From Tuctoria greenei (lineage: Eukaryota > Streptophyta > Magnoliopsida > Poales > Poaceae): a stretch of 64,000 nt of DNA. Of the stretch, positions 45,166 to 56,449 are shown piece after piece. The translations under genes and the position numbers were made by a program. The notes below the pieces were generated by a model. The model did no database searches, was not told where the DNA came from, and was given only the letters and a program-made list of their open reading frames with translations. The stretch covers positions 252,307,097 through 252,371,096 of the forward strand of contig JAYESD010000001.1 of assembly GCA_036927565.1 (NCBI GenBank), written 5' to 3'. Positions within the stretch are counted from its first letter, which is position 1. Each line of letters starts with the position of its first letter.

Positions 45166-46005
45166 ATGATGTCTCGGGTGTGTAGCCGATTGAAGGAGGA
45201 GCGCTTGGCGTGGCGCAAGAACCATCCCCATGTATTTACATATGGCACACCGGTCGCATGGTTGTATATACATATGTATCTATAATGGACTGATGAACTT
45301 AACTATAGTTTGTTTTTCCGTCTTGTTTGTTTTTGGTATTTTCAATTTCTCCGCGTAGGGTTTCTCTGCGAAGCCTGAATCAGGAGATTTATTGAAGTGT
45401 CAGTGCATCGTCCCCGGTAAAGAAGGGGTAAGTCATGAAGAACAAGCACAATATGAGTTGAACCATCGTCCTCCTATTAATAAATTTCTTTTGCAGACTT
45501 AATGGGAAGATTGTTACTACCCCCTGACAATCTCCTTCTCTGAGGACTATCCCTTGGTGCTTCCAAGATGCGCCTTTCCAATTGGGTTCTTCCACCCAAA
45601 TGTCCATCATTCGGGAGCACTCTGCATCGGGATTCTTGATCAAGAGACTGTAAGATAGACCTATTTTGTTCATGTAATTATTACTTATAATTGTTGTCGA
45701 ACTTATTTGAACTGGTTTCTTATATTGCTTAAATTATATTTCGTGGGGGTGGTGCAGTGCTTTTACAATCAAAACTATACTACTTGAAGTTCAGCGTTTG
45801 CTGCATCAGCCAAATGTGTCTGATGTTGAAAATGATTGGTATAATCTACTTATCAAGGTTAGATGACACTTTGACTTAGTGACCAATGTAGGTTATTCAT
45901 TCCTCCTTCGATATTTGTTAATTTAAATAATGTCAATATTTTCAGGATCCAGCGGAATATAAGAGACGTGTTCGGGAGCAAGCAGGACGGTACAATTTAG
46001 ATTGA
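45166..46005 (+). pseudogene. Captured SUMO E2 conjugating enzyme relic (UBC9/SCE1-like)
   Basis: Five exons match the SUMO E2 family in order. Exon 1 45166-45231 (RLKEERLAWRKNHPH, donor GTATTT). Exon 2 45359-45427 (GFSAKPESGD...CIVPGKEG, acceptor CGTAG, donor GTAAGT). Exon 3 45497-45649 (YYPLTISFSEDYP, then FFHPNVHHSGALCIGIL with the HPN motif and the active-site Cys kept). Exon 4 about 45747-45857 (GWCSAFTIKTILLEVQRLL; its acceptor AG is not visible). Exon 5 45946-46005 (DPAEYKRRVREQAGRYNLD, stop). About 141 codons against roughly 160 in the family. A TAA at 45500-45502 replaces the Asp of the usual TDWEGG. Introns retained, so capture was at DNA level. In cells the enzyme passes SUMO from E1 to targets; this copy is a relic. 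Confidence 0.85.
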
Positions 46006-46204
46006 TCGATGGGAGCTTCATCGTCGATCTACAATGAATGTAGCATGATTTTTGTTTAGTGTGTAAAGAAATTATCTTTGAACAATTGTAAAGCTTCTAA
46101 TGGTGTATTATCACAATTAAGCCAGCCTCACTGGTGATCGAGCGTTTCCTATAATGCATTACTGTACTAGTATCTGCTCATCTGTGTTTTTTCCTAATAC
46201 AATT

Positions 46205-46650
46205 TTCCCTGCAACGACTACATACGGTTGTGATAATTGCAACGACTACATCCCTGTAATTTCAATGAAAACCGCTTGTGATAATTGAACAACTACATAC
46301 GGTTCTTAAACAAAGACCACCACTGAAAATACATGATCTTCTCAGGCTGTTGTTAATTAAGAACCGTCTGTGAAGATCATTACATTACAGGCGGTTATTA
46401 ATTAAGAACCACCAATGAAGATCATGTATTTACCCAGGCGGTTGTTTCTTAAAATCCGTCTGTAAAGTTCATTGCATTACAGGCGGTTCATAATTAAGAA
46501 CCGTCTGTGAAGATCATGTTTTTACCCAGACGGTTGTTCTTTAAAATTCGCCTATGTTGTTCTTTCATCACAGGCGGTTATTATATCATTCGTCATCACA
46601 GTCGCATATTTTTAAGGACTGCCCGTGTTTTAAAATTTGAGGCGCCTGTA
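46205..46650. repeat. CACTA-I subterminal array, right
   Basis: ACAGGCGGTT, AAGAACCGTCTGTGA and related units in both orientations up to the terminus. They are more diverged than the left array but share the GGCGGTT core. Confidence 0.85.
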
Positions 46651-46671
46651 AAAATGCTTTTTGTAGTAGTG

Positions 46672-47946
46672 ATCCTTCTCACAGCTTCCAGCAGAAAATT
46701 CAATTTTTGAAGCAATATGAATATATAGTTTGAACTCTCTAGTGTTATTTATTATTAGATAATCTTTCAGCATATTTGTAACATTTAATCTCTGTAAACT
46801 CTTGATGTGTCCAAGAAAGTAATAATCATAGAGGTAATTATTGGTGTTAGTATGCATTAGTAACTTTCTAACCATATGTGTTGTCTCTTAGATACATTGG
46901 CTTTATTGTCTTTTCACTATAACATTTTAATATTCCCAAATGATACTTGCTACCCCCCCCCCCCAGGTTTGCTTACGTTCAGTTGCTTCGAAATTATATT
47001 CGAGGATCTGTGGATTCCATGTTTCTACATATATTTATCTTATATTACTTCAACCACAATAAAATACCTTTTTTCATCTTATAAGTCATATTTAGGAAAT
47101 TTACACTTTGCTTAGGCATTTCAGCTTCCTAAAGAAAAAACATTTTTGCTTTAAAAAATTGCATTCTTACGGGATTCTTGCAACCTAATTCAAGTTGCTG
47201 GAACTTTTACCTCGGATTCCACTTTTTTTTATTTATGAAACCTTATGTGTGTATGCGCGCACGCGCCTTTGTTTGTGTTTGTGTGTGTGTGTACGCGCGG
47301 TGCGTGCGTGTGTGTGTGATGTGCTTAATATGTAAAAAATATGCTCATCTCTATTAGGAGCTCAAAGTGGCAAAAGTTATAAGTCAGCTTCAGGTATTTT
47401 CTAAACTGCTTTTGTTGTGTGATAGTTTCCTCATGAAACAAGGATAACATACAAGCGTCATTATACTTATTCATATAATGTTATATCTCTCATGGTCGTT
47501 ACCACTGAAAAGTTGTTGAAACATGGAAATCTGAATTTTGCACATCTTCTACTACAAAGAGGTTATCTCTGTTGTACCTTGCAAATAATGTTATGCAGAA
47601 TGCCACAAAGAAAATAGTGGATACATAATGAACTCATGAGAGTCATCCCTGCTGCCCACAATGAAGTTTTCAACAACTCCGTGATGATTATGGACGGAAG
47701 GTTGTAAAATGGCTGGTATGTACGTTATATTCATATGTGTATTCGTTGAAGTAGCTACTCTATTATCATGTACGAACATTAGCAATGTATTAAAACATTG
47801 TTTCCTTAACATCACAATCTTTGGACGTCTAGATACTAAGAAAATGGTAAATTGCTGAACATCGGAATATATCTGAAGCTGACTTATAACCTTTGCCAGT
47901 TTGATCTCCTAATGCAAATTAACATATTTTTTAGATAATAAGAACA

Positions 47947-47983
<37 letters not shown>

Positions 47984-48271
47984 CGCACGCACAAGCATGC
48001 ATGCACTCCAACACACACAGTTTCATAAATAAAATAATGGAATGTGAGGTAAAAGTTCCAACAACTGAATCAACACCAGAATCCACTGAGAAATTGTTTC
48101 CTACCTCAGCCAAATAATCACTGATTGCCAAGTCCTACTGCATCCTTCCTAAAGAAGGCTAACAATAGTCAAATCTAATTTCAAGAAACGAGTAAAAGGC
48201 CATTGGCCTTATAACCATCGGTTTCCTTCTATAGCTGACGTACATACTTTATAACCGTTGGTGAACCGTCC
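46672..48271. other. Right flank of CACTA-I copy 2 (block B2 continued)
   Basis: Copy of 14536-16170. It contains a C12 run (46953-46964), the large inverted repeat (arms about 47185-47400 and 47865-48075, with TG and CA runs at 47268-47318 and 47948-47980), and the left end of CACTA-III (from about 48170). It lacks a ~30-bp piece near 47485 that B1 has. No coding motif. Confidence 0.6.
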
Positions 48272-49135
48272 TGTCGGTACCCTGGGTACCACATACCCCC
48301 TGGGATTGCAAAGATCTCAAGGGAATGTCATCTACTTGATTTGAAGACCTTCGGAGGCCCACATGTCAGACATAACCGGACCCGCTTCTCCAACATGGTT
48401 AGTCCCAGGGTCGCCACGTGTACTATCATACCGGAGCTATGCCCAGAAGGGGGAAGCTCCGGGCTATGTACCGAAATAGCACCCCCAGACCTAACCCCAG
48501 ACCGAGGGAAGCTCCAGAACTGACACATCGGGTAGCTCTGGACCTATTTGTTTCCCACGGTATGCTCCGGAGCTGCCACGTGTCCAACCATCGGATCATC
48601 AGCCTCTAACCTCTGGAAGATTCCACAAAGGTCCGGATCTTCAAAGGGGGATCAAAGACTTCAAGACACGATTAAGTGTCATTAATACCATATTAATGAC
48701 ACACGATCAGACGACCTTAATTACCAGTAACGGTGCTGTCAAAGCCCATAACTCGGTCATTAAGGGCAATTAAACGTGTTGAATATGTATCAATAACCGC
48801 CAGGGCCACATGTCGGGCCAGGCTAACTTGTAACGGCCTTCCCTTGTACTATAAAAAGACAGGCTGGCGATACATAGGACACTCTATGGACACACTCTCC
48901 AGAGACACGCTGACTTTACACTCTCAACTGAAGTTGAGCTCATAGATCCAATACAACACCAACCCATCCCGTGGAGTAGGGTATTACGCTCAGGCGGCCC
49001 GAACCACGTAAATTTCCGTATCTATTGTGTCATTTACACTTCACCTTCTTGAATCTCCGCGTGCCCACACCGAAACTCAAACTCCTCTAACACTTTAGTA
49101 GTGTCGGGAGATCTGCTGGATCAAAACCACCGATA
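48272..49135 (+). repeat. 5' LTR of Tat gypsy copy 3
   Basis: 864 bp, TGTCGG at the left; the right end is CCGATA instead of the expected CGACA-type end, a single change. It aligns with the complement of the other LTRs. Confidence 0.88.
48848..48858 (+). promoter_or_regulatory. LTR TATA box, copy 3
   Basis: ACTATAAAAAG lies about 285 bp before the LTR end, at the expected U3/R boundary. The equivalent minus-strand boxes are at 3031-3040, 28215-28225 and 40381-40390. Confidence 0.6.
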
Positions 49136-49137
49136 GT

Positions 49138-49156
49138 TGGCGCGCCAGGTAGGGGG
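49138..49156 (+). other. Primer binding site, Tat gypsy copy 3
   Basis: TGGCGCGCCAGGTAGGGGG two bases after the LTR, identical to copy 2. Confidence 0.75.
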
Positions 49157-49173
49157 CGCCCGAGATTTCAAGA

Positions 49174-50704
49174 ATGGTGAACTCAGCTGCTGGATCATCC
49201 AACGGTCATCCTGCTGTTCAAGCTGTTGGGGGCAATCCCTCCAATATGCAGCCACCAGCAGGAGCCTTAGTGCTAGCAGGAGTCACGCTACCACCACCGC
49301 CGCCTCCACCAGCAAATCAAGCTGGGCAGCGCGATGGTGCACCGATGTCCATCATTGCGTTGGCAAATCATGACAACCCGGAACACGCGCTTCATGCAAC
49401 ACGTGCTCTTCTCCAGCGCCCACCACCTCCAGACGCATCCCGGGATGCACTGGAGCAGTGGAGGGCCGATGTGGAACATTTGGTTGCAGCAGCAGCTGGA
49501 CGTATCAGCAACCAGGGTCCTCCTCCTTCAGGATGGGCCCCGTCGCAGCGATGGACCTTGTCTGGCAGACTTGGTCCGCACGTTTCCAACAACAGGAGAC
49601 GTGCTGCATCACAACAGGTGACGTCGTTGCCCTCCGGGGCACGACGCACTCACACAGTATCAAGGCTTTCAACTCATGACCTCCGGGCGGAGCTTGATCG
49701 CCGATATCGCCAACAAGACGGCCGAGTCCATATTGAGCGTGCTCGTGAAAGACGAGAAGCTCATGACATTCCTGTTCCTGAAGGAGTAGGAGGAGGCTGT
49801 TCAGCCCTGGCCATGCATCTGCGTATGGTTAGGTGGCCACAGAAGTTCCGGCCTCACCTGCCAGAGAAGTTCGACGGGACCGTTAATCCTGTCGAATTTC
49901 TTCAGATTTACTCCACTTCTATCTTGGTAGCTGGAGGAAATGAGGTCGTAATGGCCAATTATTTCGCAGTGGCTTTAACTGGGACCGCCAGGTCCTGGTT
50001 TATGAGCCTTCCACCCAACTCCATCAGCAGTGGGAGGAGTTGTGCCGGCAGTTCACTGCCAACTTCGGGAGTTCTTACACCCGACCAGGCACTGAACTGG
50101 ACCTTTTTGCAGTCGTGCAAAAAGGGGGAGAATCCCTGCGGTCATTCATCCAGAGGTTCTCTCAGGTACGAAACACTATCTCTTCTATCTCTAGCGCTTC
50201 TGTCATTGTGGCATTCAGACAGGGTGTACGGGATAAGAAGATGTGGAGAAACTGGCGATCATGGAGATCACCAGTGTCACAGAACTCTTCAGTTTGGCCG
50301 ACAAATGTGCCAGAGCTGCGGAGGGCCGTGAAATGCACTCCAAACCAACTCCGGAGGATCACAAGAAATCCTCCAAAGGAGAAGCCGCTACCTCCGGGAG
50401 TGGCGAGAAGAAGAAAAAGACCAACGGCAAGAAGAAGCCGTTGGCCGGTGCATCCAATGCTGCAGCTGCTGCAGCTCCGGGTGGCCGGGGGCCACGCCCC
50501 GAGAAGCGACCTCGACCGTCTTCTGAAGACGACGGCAAACCCAAGGTGTGGTGTCCAATTCACAAAACGGACAGCCACAGTTTGGAAGACTGCCGGGAGG
50601 TCCAAAACTTGCCGAGCGCTACAACAAGCGCCGGGAAGAAGCTCCTTTCCGACAGAGGGAAGGAAAACAAAAAGTTGACAAAGCTCCAGCTGAAGAGGAG
50701 TTAG
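49174..50704 (+). pseudogene. Tat gypsy gag, copy 3
   Basis: Starts MVNSAAGSSNGHPAVQ at 49174 and follows copy 2 through KFRPHLPEKFDGTVNPVEFL. One base is missing near 50033 (frame moves to 50040 onward), another near 50243 (frame moves to LAIMEITSVTELFSLADKC), and another near 50608 after the knuckle. The knuckle CPIHKTDSHSLEDC retains all four ligands of the Cys-x2-His-x4-His-x4-Cys pattern, unlike copy 2. Confidence 0.8.
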
Positions 50705-51588
50705 GTTTTCAGGATCCCAAAAAGGTCCTGAAGGCCGTCTACACCTCCGTCGACGATGATTTTGACGTCTCTGACAACGAGCGTCGGAAGACCATGAACA
50801 CCATTTTTGGTGGATCATGGGACATCACCTCCCGCCGCGTCATCAAGACTATGCATCGGGACATGGCTGCTGTAGCTCCTACAACCAGGGAGGATCCTCA
50901 TCGGAAGTGGATGGACACATCCATCACTTTTGATTCTTTGGACTGCCCTCGAAGCATGGTTGGAGCAGGTCAGCTACCTTTGATGGTATCTCCTACCTTC
51001 AATAACATCCAGCTCCACCATGTCATGGTAGACGGAGGTTCGGGGCTCAACCTCACAAGCTTCGAAGCTTTTACCAAGCTTCATCTCTGACCTTCGGATC
51101 TCCACCCCTCCCGACCTTTCTCCGGAGTAGGATCGGGAGCCATTACCCCACTCGGAGCTATTACCCTCCCCGTTACCTTTGGGACCCGGGAGAAGTATCG
51201 CACCGAGAAGTTGGTCTTTGACGTTGCTCAGATCAACTTACCCTTCAATGCCATCTTAGGTAGGCCCGCCTTGTACAAATTCATGGCAGCTGCTCATTAT
51301 GGTTACCTGGTGTTAAAGATGCCAACACCAGTAGGCGTTCTCCAGATCCGCGGAGATCGTACTGCCGGAGTAACTGCTCTAGAAGAACTCCATGCGCTTA
51401 CTACGGCGCAAGAGGAGGACTCCAGACAGGAGCAAGCTCCAAAACTCCCGAGCATTTGTCAGCGAGGCTCGACTTCTGCACCTCGTGTGCAGCCAAGCGG
51501 CGACACCGACATTCCCGTCAAAGTCGTCCAAATCGGTTCCGATGCCGCTCAGACCACCCGTATATCGGGGGGATTGAACGACAAATAG
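50705..51588 (+). pseudogene. Tat gypsy aspartic protease region, copy 3
   Basis: LHHVMVDGGSGLNLTSF marks the active site (about 51020-51060). A TGA at 51088-51090 follows KLHL. The frame resumes with VFDVAQINLPFNAILGRP (51211 onward) and runs to TAG at 51586-51588. That TAG is at the same codon as one in copy 2 (37647-37649), between protease and RT. Confidence 0.75.
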
Positions 51589-52650
51589 GAACTCGCACTC
51601 ATCGCTTTCCTCCGGGCTAATGTCGACGTGTTTGCCTGGCAATCGTCACAAATGCCTGGGATCCCCAGGGAAGTGATTGAGCACAATCTGAAGATCTACC
51701 CCGACGCCCGACCTGTGCATCAGAAGCCTCGGAAGCAATCCGTAGAGTGACAGAACTTCATTCTACAAGAAGTAAAGAAGTTGCTCGAAGCTGGATTCAT
51801 TCGAGAAGTCTTCCACCCAAAATGGCTGGCAAACCCAGTCGTTGTGCCCAAGGCCGGCGGGAAGCTTTGGATGTGTATCGACTACACAACACTGAATAAG
51901 GCATGTCCAAAAGATCCATTCCCAATACCTAGAATAGATCAGATAGTGGATTCCACCTCCGGGTGTGAATTACTGTGTTTCCTAGACACATATTCTGGGT
52001 ATCATCAAATCAGAATATCTAGGGAGGATGAAGAGCATACCTCTTTCATGACAGTAGATGGATTGTACTGTTATACAGCCATGCCATTTGGTCTCAAGAA
52101 TGCAGCTTCAACCTTTGTACGAGCTATGTACAAAACCTTTGAAGAACTCATTAGAGACATAGTGGAAGTGTACGTCGACGACATCGTGGTCAAGGTCAAG
52201 AACAAGGAGTCACTCCTTGACACCTTGCAGGCTATCTTCGACAAGCTGCGGGTCACCCGCACAAAGCTAAATCCAGACAAGTGTGTCTTCGGGGTTAGCT
52301 CCGAAAAACTTCTTGGTTTCCTGGTAAGTCACCGGGGCATAGAAGCTAATTCGGCGAAGATCAAAGCCATTGAAGACATGCGACCACCAGCCCGCATCAA
52401 AGATGTCCAAAAGCTAACTGGATGTCTAGTAGCCCTCAGCCGGTTCATTTCAAGACTGGCGGAACGGGCACTCCCCTTCTTCAAGTTATTGAGGAAGTCC
52501 GGACTATTCCAGTGGTCTGAAGAAGTAGAAAAGGTGTTCCAGGAGCTAAAATAGTTCCTCACCACCCTACCAACTCTGGTAGCTCCGAACCCTGGTGAGT
52601 CTTTGTTGCTTTACATTTCATCAACTTACAAAGTCGTCAGTATGGTCCTG
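51589..52650 (+). pseudogene. Tat gypsy reverse transcriptase domain, copy 3
   Basis: Frame 51781-52554 covers FIREVFHPKWLANPVVV, MCIDYTTLNKACPKDPFP, FLDTYSGYHQI, MPFGLKNAASTFVRAM and the catalytic YVDD (52171-52182) in VYVDDIVVKV. Upstream, a TGA near 51750 replaces Arg. Downstream, TAG at 52552-52554 (Gln codon CAG in relatives) separates it from the connection region, which stays in the same frame. Confidence 0.85.
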
Positions 52651-52938
52651 GTTGCGGAGAGACCAGAACCATCCCATACTCAGGAGTCCAAACCCCTTGA
52701 GGAGGGTCTGGAGGTTCCTGAAAGCGAGCCTGGGTCCCAGCTCCTAGACTTGAATCCACAAGAAGTCACTTCAGAAGACCCAGACCCCTCCGGGAGGGTC
52801 CAGGTCGCTTCTGAAGAAGCTCCGGGTTCCTCCAGCAATGACCCGAAAGTCCCCAAAGAAAATCTGGACCCCTCCGGGAGAATCCGGATCAATGAAGAGG
52901 AAGCTCCGGGCCCCTCCGGGAGGGTCCGGACCATTCAG
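52650..52938 (+). other. Pro/Ser/Glu-rich insert between RT and RNase H, copy 3
   Basis: Open in this copy. It has DPSGRVQ, DPSGRIR and GPSGRVR units and stretches such as SEEAPGSSSNDPKVP, and sits between VSMVLVAERPEPS and QRPVYFISEVLHD. The DNA carries repeated CCCTCCGGGAGGGTCC. Confidence 0.78.
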
Positions 52939-53700
52939 CGCCCAGTGTACTTCATCAGTGAAGTACTACATGATGCCAAGACTCGATACCTAGAGGTGCA
53001 TAAGCTGCTCTATGCAGTTCTTATTGCCTCCAGGAAGCTTCTCCATTACTTCCAAGCTCACAAAATCTCAGTGGTGACTTCTTACCCACTTCGAGCAATC
53101 TTGCATAATCTCAACTCAACTGGGAATATTGCAAAGTGGGCAGCGGAATTGGCCGAATTCGATCTCGAATTCATTTCAAGGCAAGCAAGCAAGAGTCAAG
53201 CATTGGAAGACTTCGTGGCGGAATGGACTCCCTCTCCATCAAACCCTGGGGGCCCCAGCGTGCAGAAGCCAGAACACAAGGCTCCGGTCTTCACCGAGCC
53301 TCACTGGACCCTCTACTTCGATGGCTCCATGCAAAAGAAGGGGGCCGGAGCTGGAATCCTTCTCCTCGCACCAACTGGAGAGAAGGTAAAATACATGGTA
53401 CACCTTGACTTCAAGGCGACCAAAAACATGGCGGAATATGAAGCCCTCATTTGCGGACTAAGGGTGGCACTATCATACGGTGTCAAGCAACTGCTGGTCA
53501 AGGGAGATTCAAAGCTCATCATTAAGCAAGTGAAGGGTGAATGCTCCTGCAACAATCTCCAGCTAGCTGCTTACCTCCATTAAGTCCAGAGGCTTCAGAA
53601 GGACTTCGATGTCCTAGATCTCCACCATGTTCAGCGTGCCCACAACGCTGAAGCCGACGAACTCTCGACGAAAGCGTCAATCGGAGCTCCGGCTTCCGGC
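52939..53700 (+). pseudogene. Tat gypsy tandem RNase H domains, copy 3
   Basis: Frame to 53583. The first domain (RYLEVHKLLYAVLIASRKLL to FDLEFISRQA) is followed by a clear second RNase H: WTLYFDGSMQKKGAGAGI (Asp), NMAEYEALICGL (Glu), VKGDSKLIIKQVKG (Asp), then TAA at 53581-53583 in place of Gln and LQKDFDVLDLHHVQRAHN. Second-domain residues are better kept than in copy 2. Confidence 0.82.
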
Positions 53701-55137
53701 TCCTGACAGAACTTTTGTCCGGAGGTTGTCAAAACCCACAGCTCAGCCTGCCAAACTGAGCAAAGGGGGCGAGATCAGCATCCCGAAGCTGACGGTCCAG
53801 ATGGCCCTGTTAACATGGCAGCCATCAAGGGTCGTAGGTGCTGCCGAAAGCTCCGAGCAACCCAACACTCAAGACTCAAATGCTCAAGTTAGTTCCGATG
53901 CATGGATCTCGGAGATCCGGAACTACTTGAAAGACAACATCCTTCCTGACGATGATGTATCCGCTGACCGGGTAGTCAGATTGGCTATAAGATACACGTT
54001 GGTAGAACAGGATCTCTACCGGCGCGGTGCCAATGGCATCCTAATGCGGTGCATCACAAGGGAAGAAGGTTGTGAGCTCCTCGCAGAAATCCATGGAGGC
54101 GAGTGTGGGAACCACACGTCTTCCCGCATGCTGGTTGGTAAAGCCTTTCGGCATGGCTTCTACTGGCCTATAGCACTCCAGGATGCAACTGAGCTGGTGA
54201 AGAAATGCGAAGCATGTCAATTTCATGCAAAGCAAATTCACACATCGGCTCAGCCCCTACAAACGATACCTCCTACATGGCCCTTCGCTGTGTGGGGGAT
54301 GGACATCTTGGGACCTTTCCCAAGAGCCGTCGGAGGTTACAAGTTTCTGTACGTTGCCATTAACAAGTTCACCAAGTGGCCGGAAGCAACTCCAGTTGTG
54401 ACAATCAACAAGCAATCTGCTATCAACTTTTTGCAGTCCATTGTATGCAGATTTGGAGTCCCAAACAAAATCATCACTGATAATGGGACCCAATTCACAA
54501 GCTCTGCATTTCAAGGATATTGCGAGGACCTCGGCATTCAAGTTTGCTACGCCTTCGTAGCTCACCCAGCAAGAAATGGCCAAGCCGAGAGAGCAAATGC
54601 TGAAATCCTTAGTGGACTCAAAACGTGCACCTATGAGCGCTTGAAAAAACATGGAGCAAACTGGATTTAAGAGCTTCCGCCCACTTTATGGGCCAACAGG
54701 ACAACTCCAAACCGGTCAACTGGAGAGACACCCTTCTTCTTGGTGTATGGAGCTGAAGCAATCCTTCCTCTGGAAATCACCTTGGGGTCACTCCGGGTCT
54801 GGACCTTCGACAAAGCCACGCAGGACCAGCTCCGGCGTGAAGACCTAGACCTCCTTGAGGAGGGAAGGTGCCAAGCAGCTGTTCGGAATGCCCGATACCG
54901 TCAAGCCCTTCGGCGCTATCATCAGCGGCATATATACAACCGACAGCTCGAGGAAGGCGATCTGGTGCTACGGAGAATACAATCCAGAGAAGGGTTAAAA
55001 AAACTCTCCCCCAGCTGGGAGGGACCCTTCTGAGTGATTAAAGTATCCCGTCCCGAAGCGTTCGCTTGGCTACCGAGGATGGGACACCTCTCCCAAATCC
55101 TTGGAACATTGAGCACCTCCGTAAGTTCTACACTTAA
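53701..55137 (+). pseudogene. Tat gypsy integrase, copy 3
   Basis: Frame 53627-54670 carries EISIPKLTVQMALLTWQPS, IHGGECGNHTSS, KKCEACQFH, GMDILGPF, ITDNGTQF and NGQAERANAEIL, so the zinc module and all three catalytic residues are present. TAA at 54668-54670 replaces Glu in the WIEELPP motif. The C-terminal part continues at 54740-55033 (VYGAEAILPLEITLG to SPSWEGPF); a further stop follows FW-EGPF, and the normal end is TAA 55135-55137. Confidence 0.85.
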
Positions 55138-56449
55138 TATCACGGAGTTAAGTCTGTAGTAATTTGAGGTGTATGTTATAGAGTCATTGTACAGAGTCGG
55201 GTAGTTCCTCCGGGAGAACAGCCGAACCTTTCCTGGAAGGTCCGCAAAGTTCATGCAACACTTGTCACAGTCTCAAGACTAAAAGTGCAGCTAGCTACCC
55301 TGGGTCAAATGAGAAATGAAACACGCTTAGCCTGGTTCCGTACCCTAAGAGTGTACTTGTTTCCCCTGTACCCCGGACCTATAATGAAAGACATCTTCAT
55401 GTGAAACAGACTCCATGTGCATTTATTTTGTACAGGCTCAACATTTATTATTTTTCTCTTTCTTGTCTATAACAAAGTTGTGCAATTCTTAAGAAATTTT
55501 AGTTCGACCCGTTCATGTACAATTCGAGCTGTATTGTCAATTCTTTTGGATTCAAACATTGTTCATGGCCCACTCGCCTGAATGCCACCAAGCCAATCTA
55601 GGGTCGGGGTGTGCTATCGACTTAGCTTGGTCAAGCACCCTAAGTACGTCACTCTACCTACACCCCGGCAGGCCGATGTAAGGCGGGTCCAAGTACAATT
55701 GGATCTGGAAGAAAAGACAACGCATTCGGTTGTATTCAGAATCGCGTTTGACCTAGAATTTTCTTGAGAATTGTAAGTCACGACGAAGTTATAGGCAAGG
55801 AACAAATTTTACTATTTTTCTTGGCTTCAGTGTGCAGGAAAAAAAATCCATGTTGATGGAGAAAAGCCAGAGCTAACAAAGCTCCAACTCCCCTTAGGTG
55901 GCTTGTAATCGGTGTTAAACATTGAAAACGAGCATCAACGGAGCAACCAAGCTCCGGTAAAGCTAGGGGGGCTAGCCGTCGACGCAAAATAAATTATGGT
56001 GAGAAGACCCCGCAAGCGGAGTCCGCTACCAACAAACTACATGTTGGTAAAGGTCACTGCCGGAACTACTAAGCTCCGACACCCCGGAGGACTAACTATC
56101 GATGCTCTATGCGTTGATAGGGACTATTGCCGGAGCTACTAAGCTCTGACGATAGACAATGTCGGAGCTTCTAAACTCCAGCAACCACAGGGGGCCTTGA
56201 CTATCGAAGACTTCGGACCTACACTCTACAAGTTCGAAGCAAATGAGTCTTCAACAAAACACAATATCCTCTTGGTACATGTTCACAATCAAATTGTGTA
56301 CATCTACCAGGGGGCCAAGTGAAGACAAAAGTGTTGAAGACAAAAAGTGAAATTCACAAAAATTTGGGGATTTCATTCATCTGGAGACAAGGGATTACAA
56401 AATTGAGGATGAAAAAGAGAGAATATAAGTGGGAGCTATGGAGATGGTC
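55138..56449. repeat. Convergent untranslated region with hairpin repeats, copy 3
   Basis: Reverse complement of 32716-34103. Near-palindromes of the GGAGCTACTAAGCTCC type lie at 55870-56180. No coding motif. Confidence 0.6.

Larger units (their letters stand above)
26400..46671. mobile_element. CACTA-I copy 2, both ends present
   Basis: The left end CACTAGTACAATAAGC and right end GCTTTTTGTAGTAGTG are near-perfect inverted termini, flanked by ATC on both sides (26397-26399 and 46672-46674). Without the nested 13.0-kb gypsy element the CACTA itself is about 7.3 kb. Contents: left subterminal array, minus-strand Ptta/Ulp1-type gene (27111-27937 plus 40960-43783), plus-strand TNP2 tail relics (44022-44984), plus-strand SUMO E2 relic (45166-46005), right array. 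The catalytic transposase core is missing, so the element is non-autonomous. Confidence 0.92.

Noticed and set aside
47931..48131. Cys/Val-rich frame (VCVCVC)
   Set aside because: Translation of the CA run on the minus strand.
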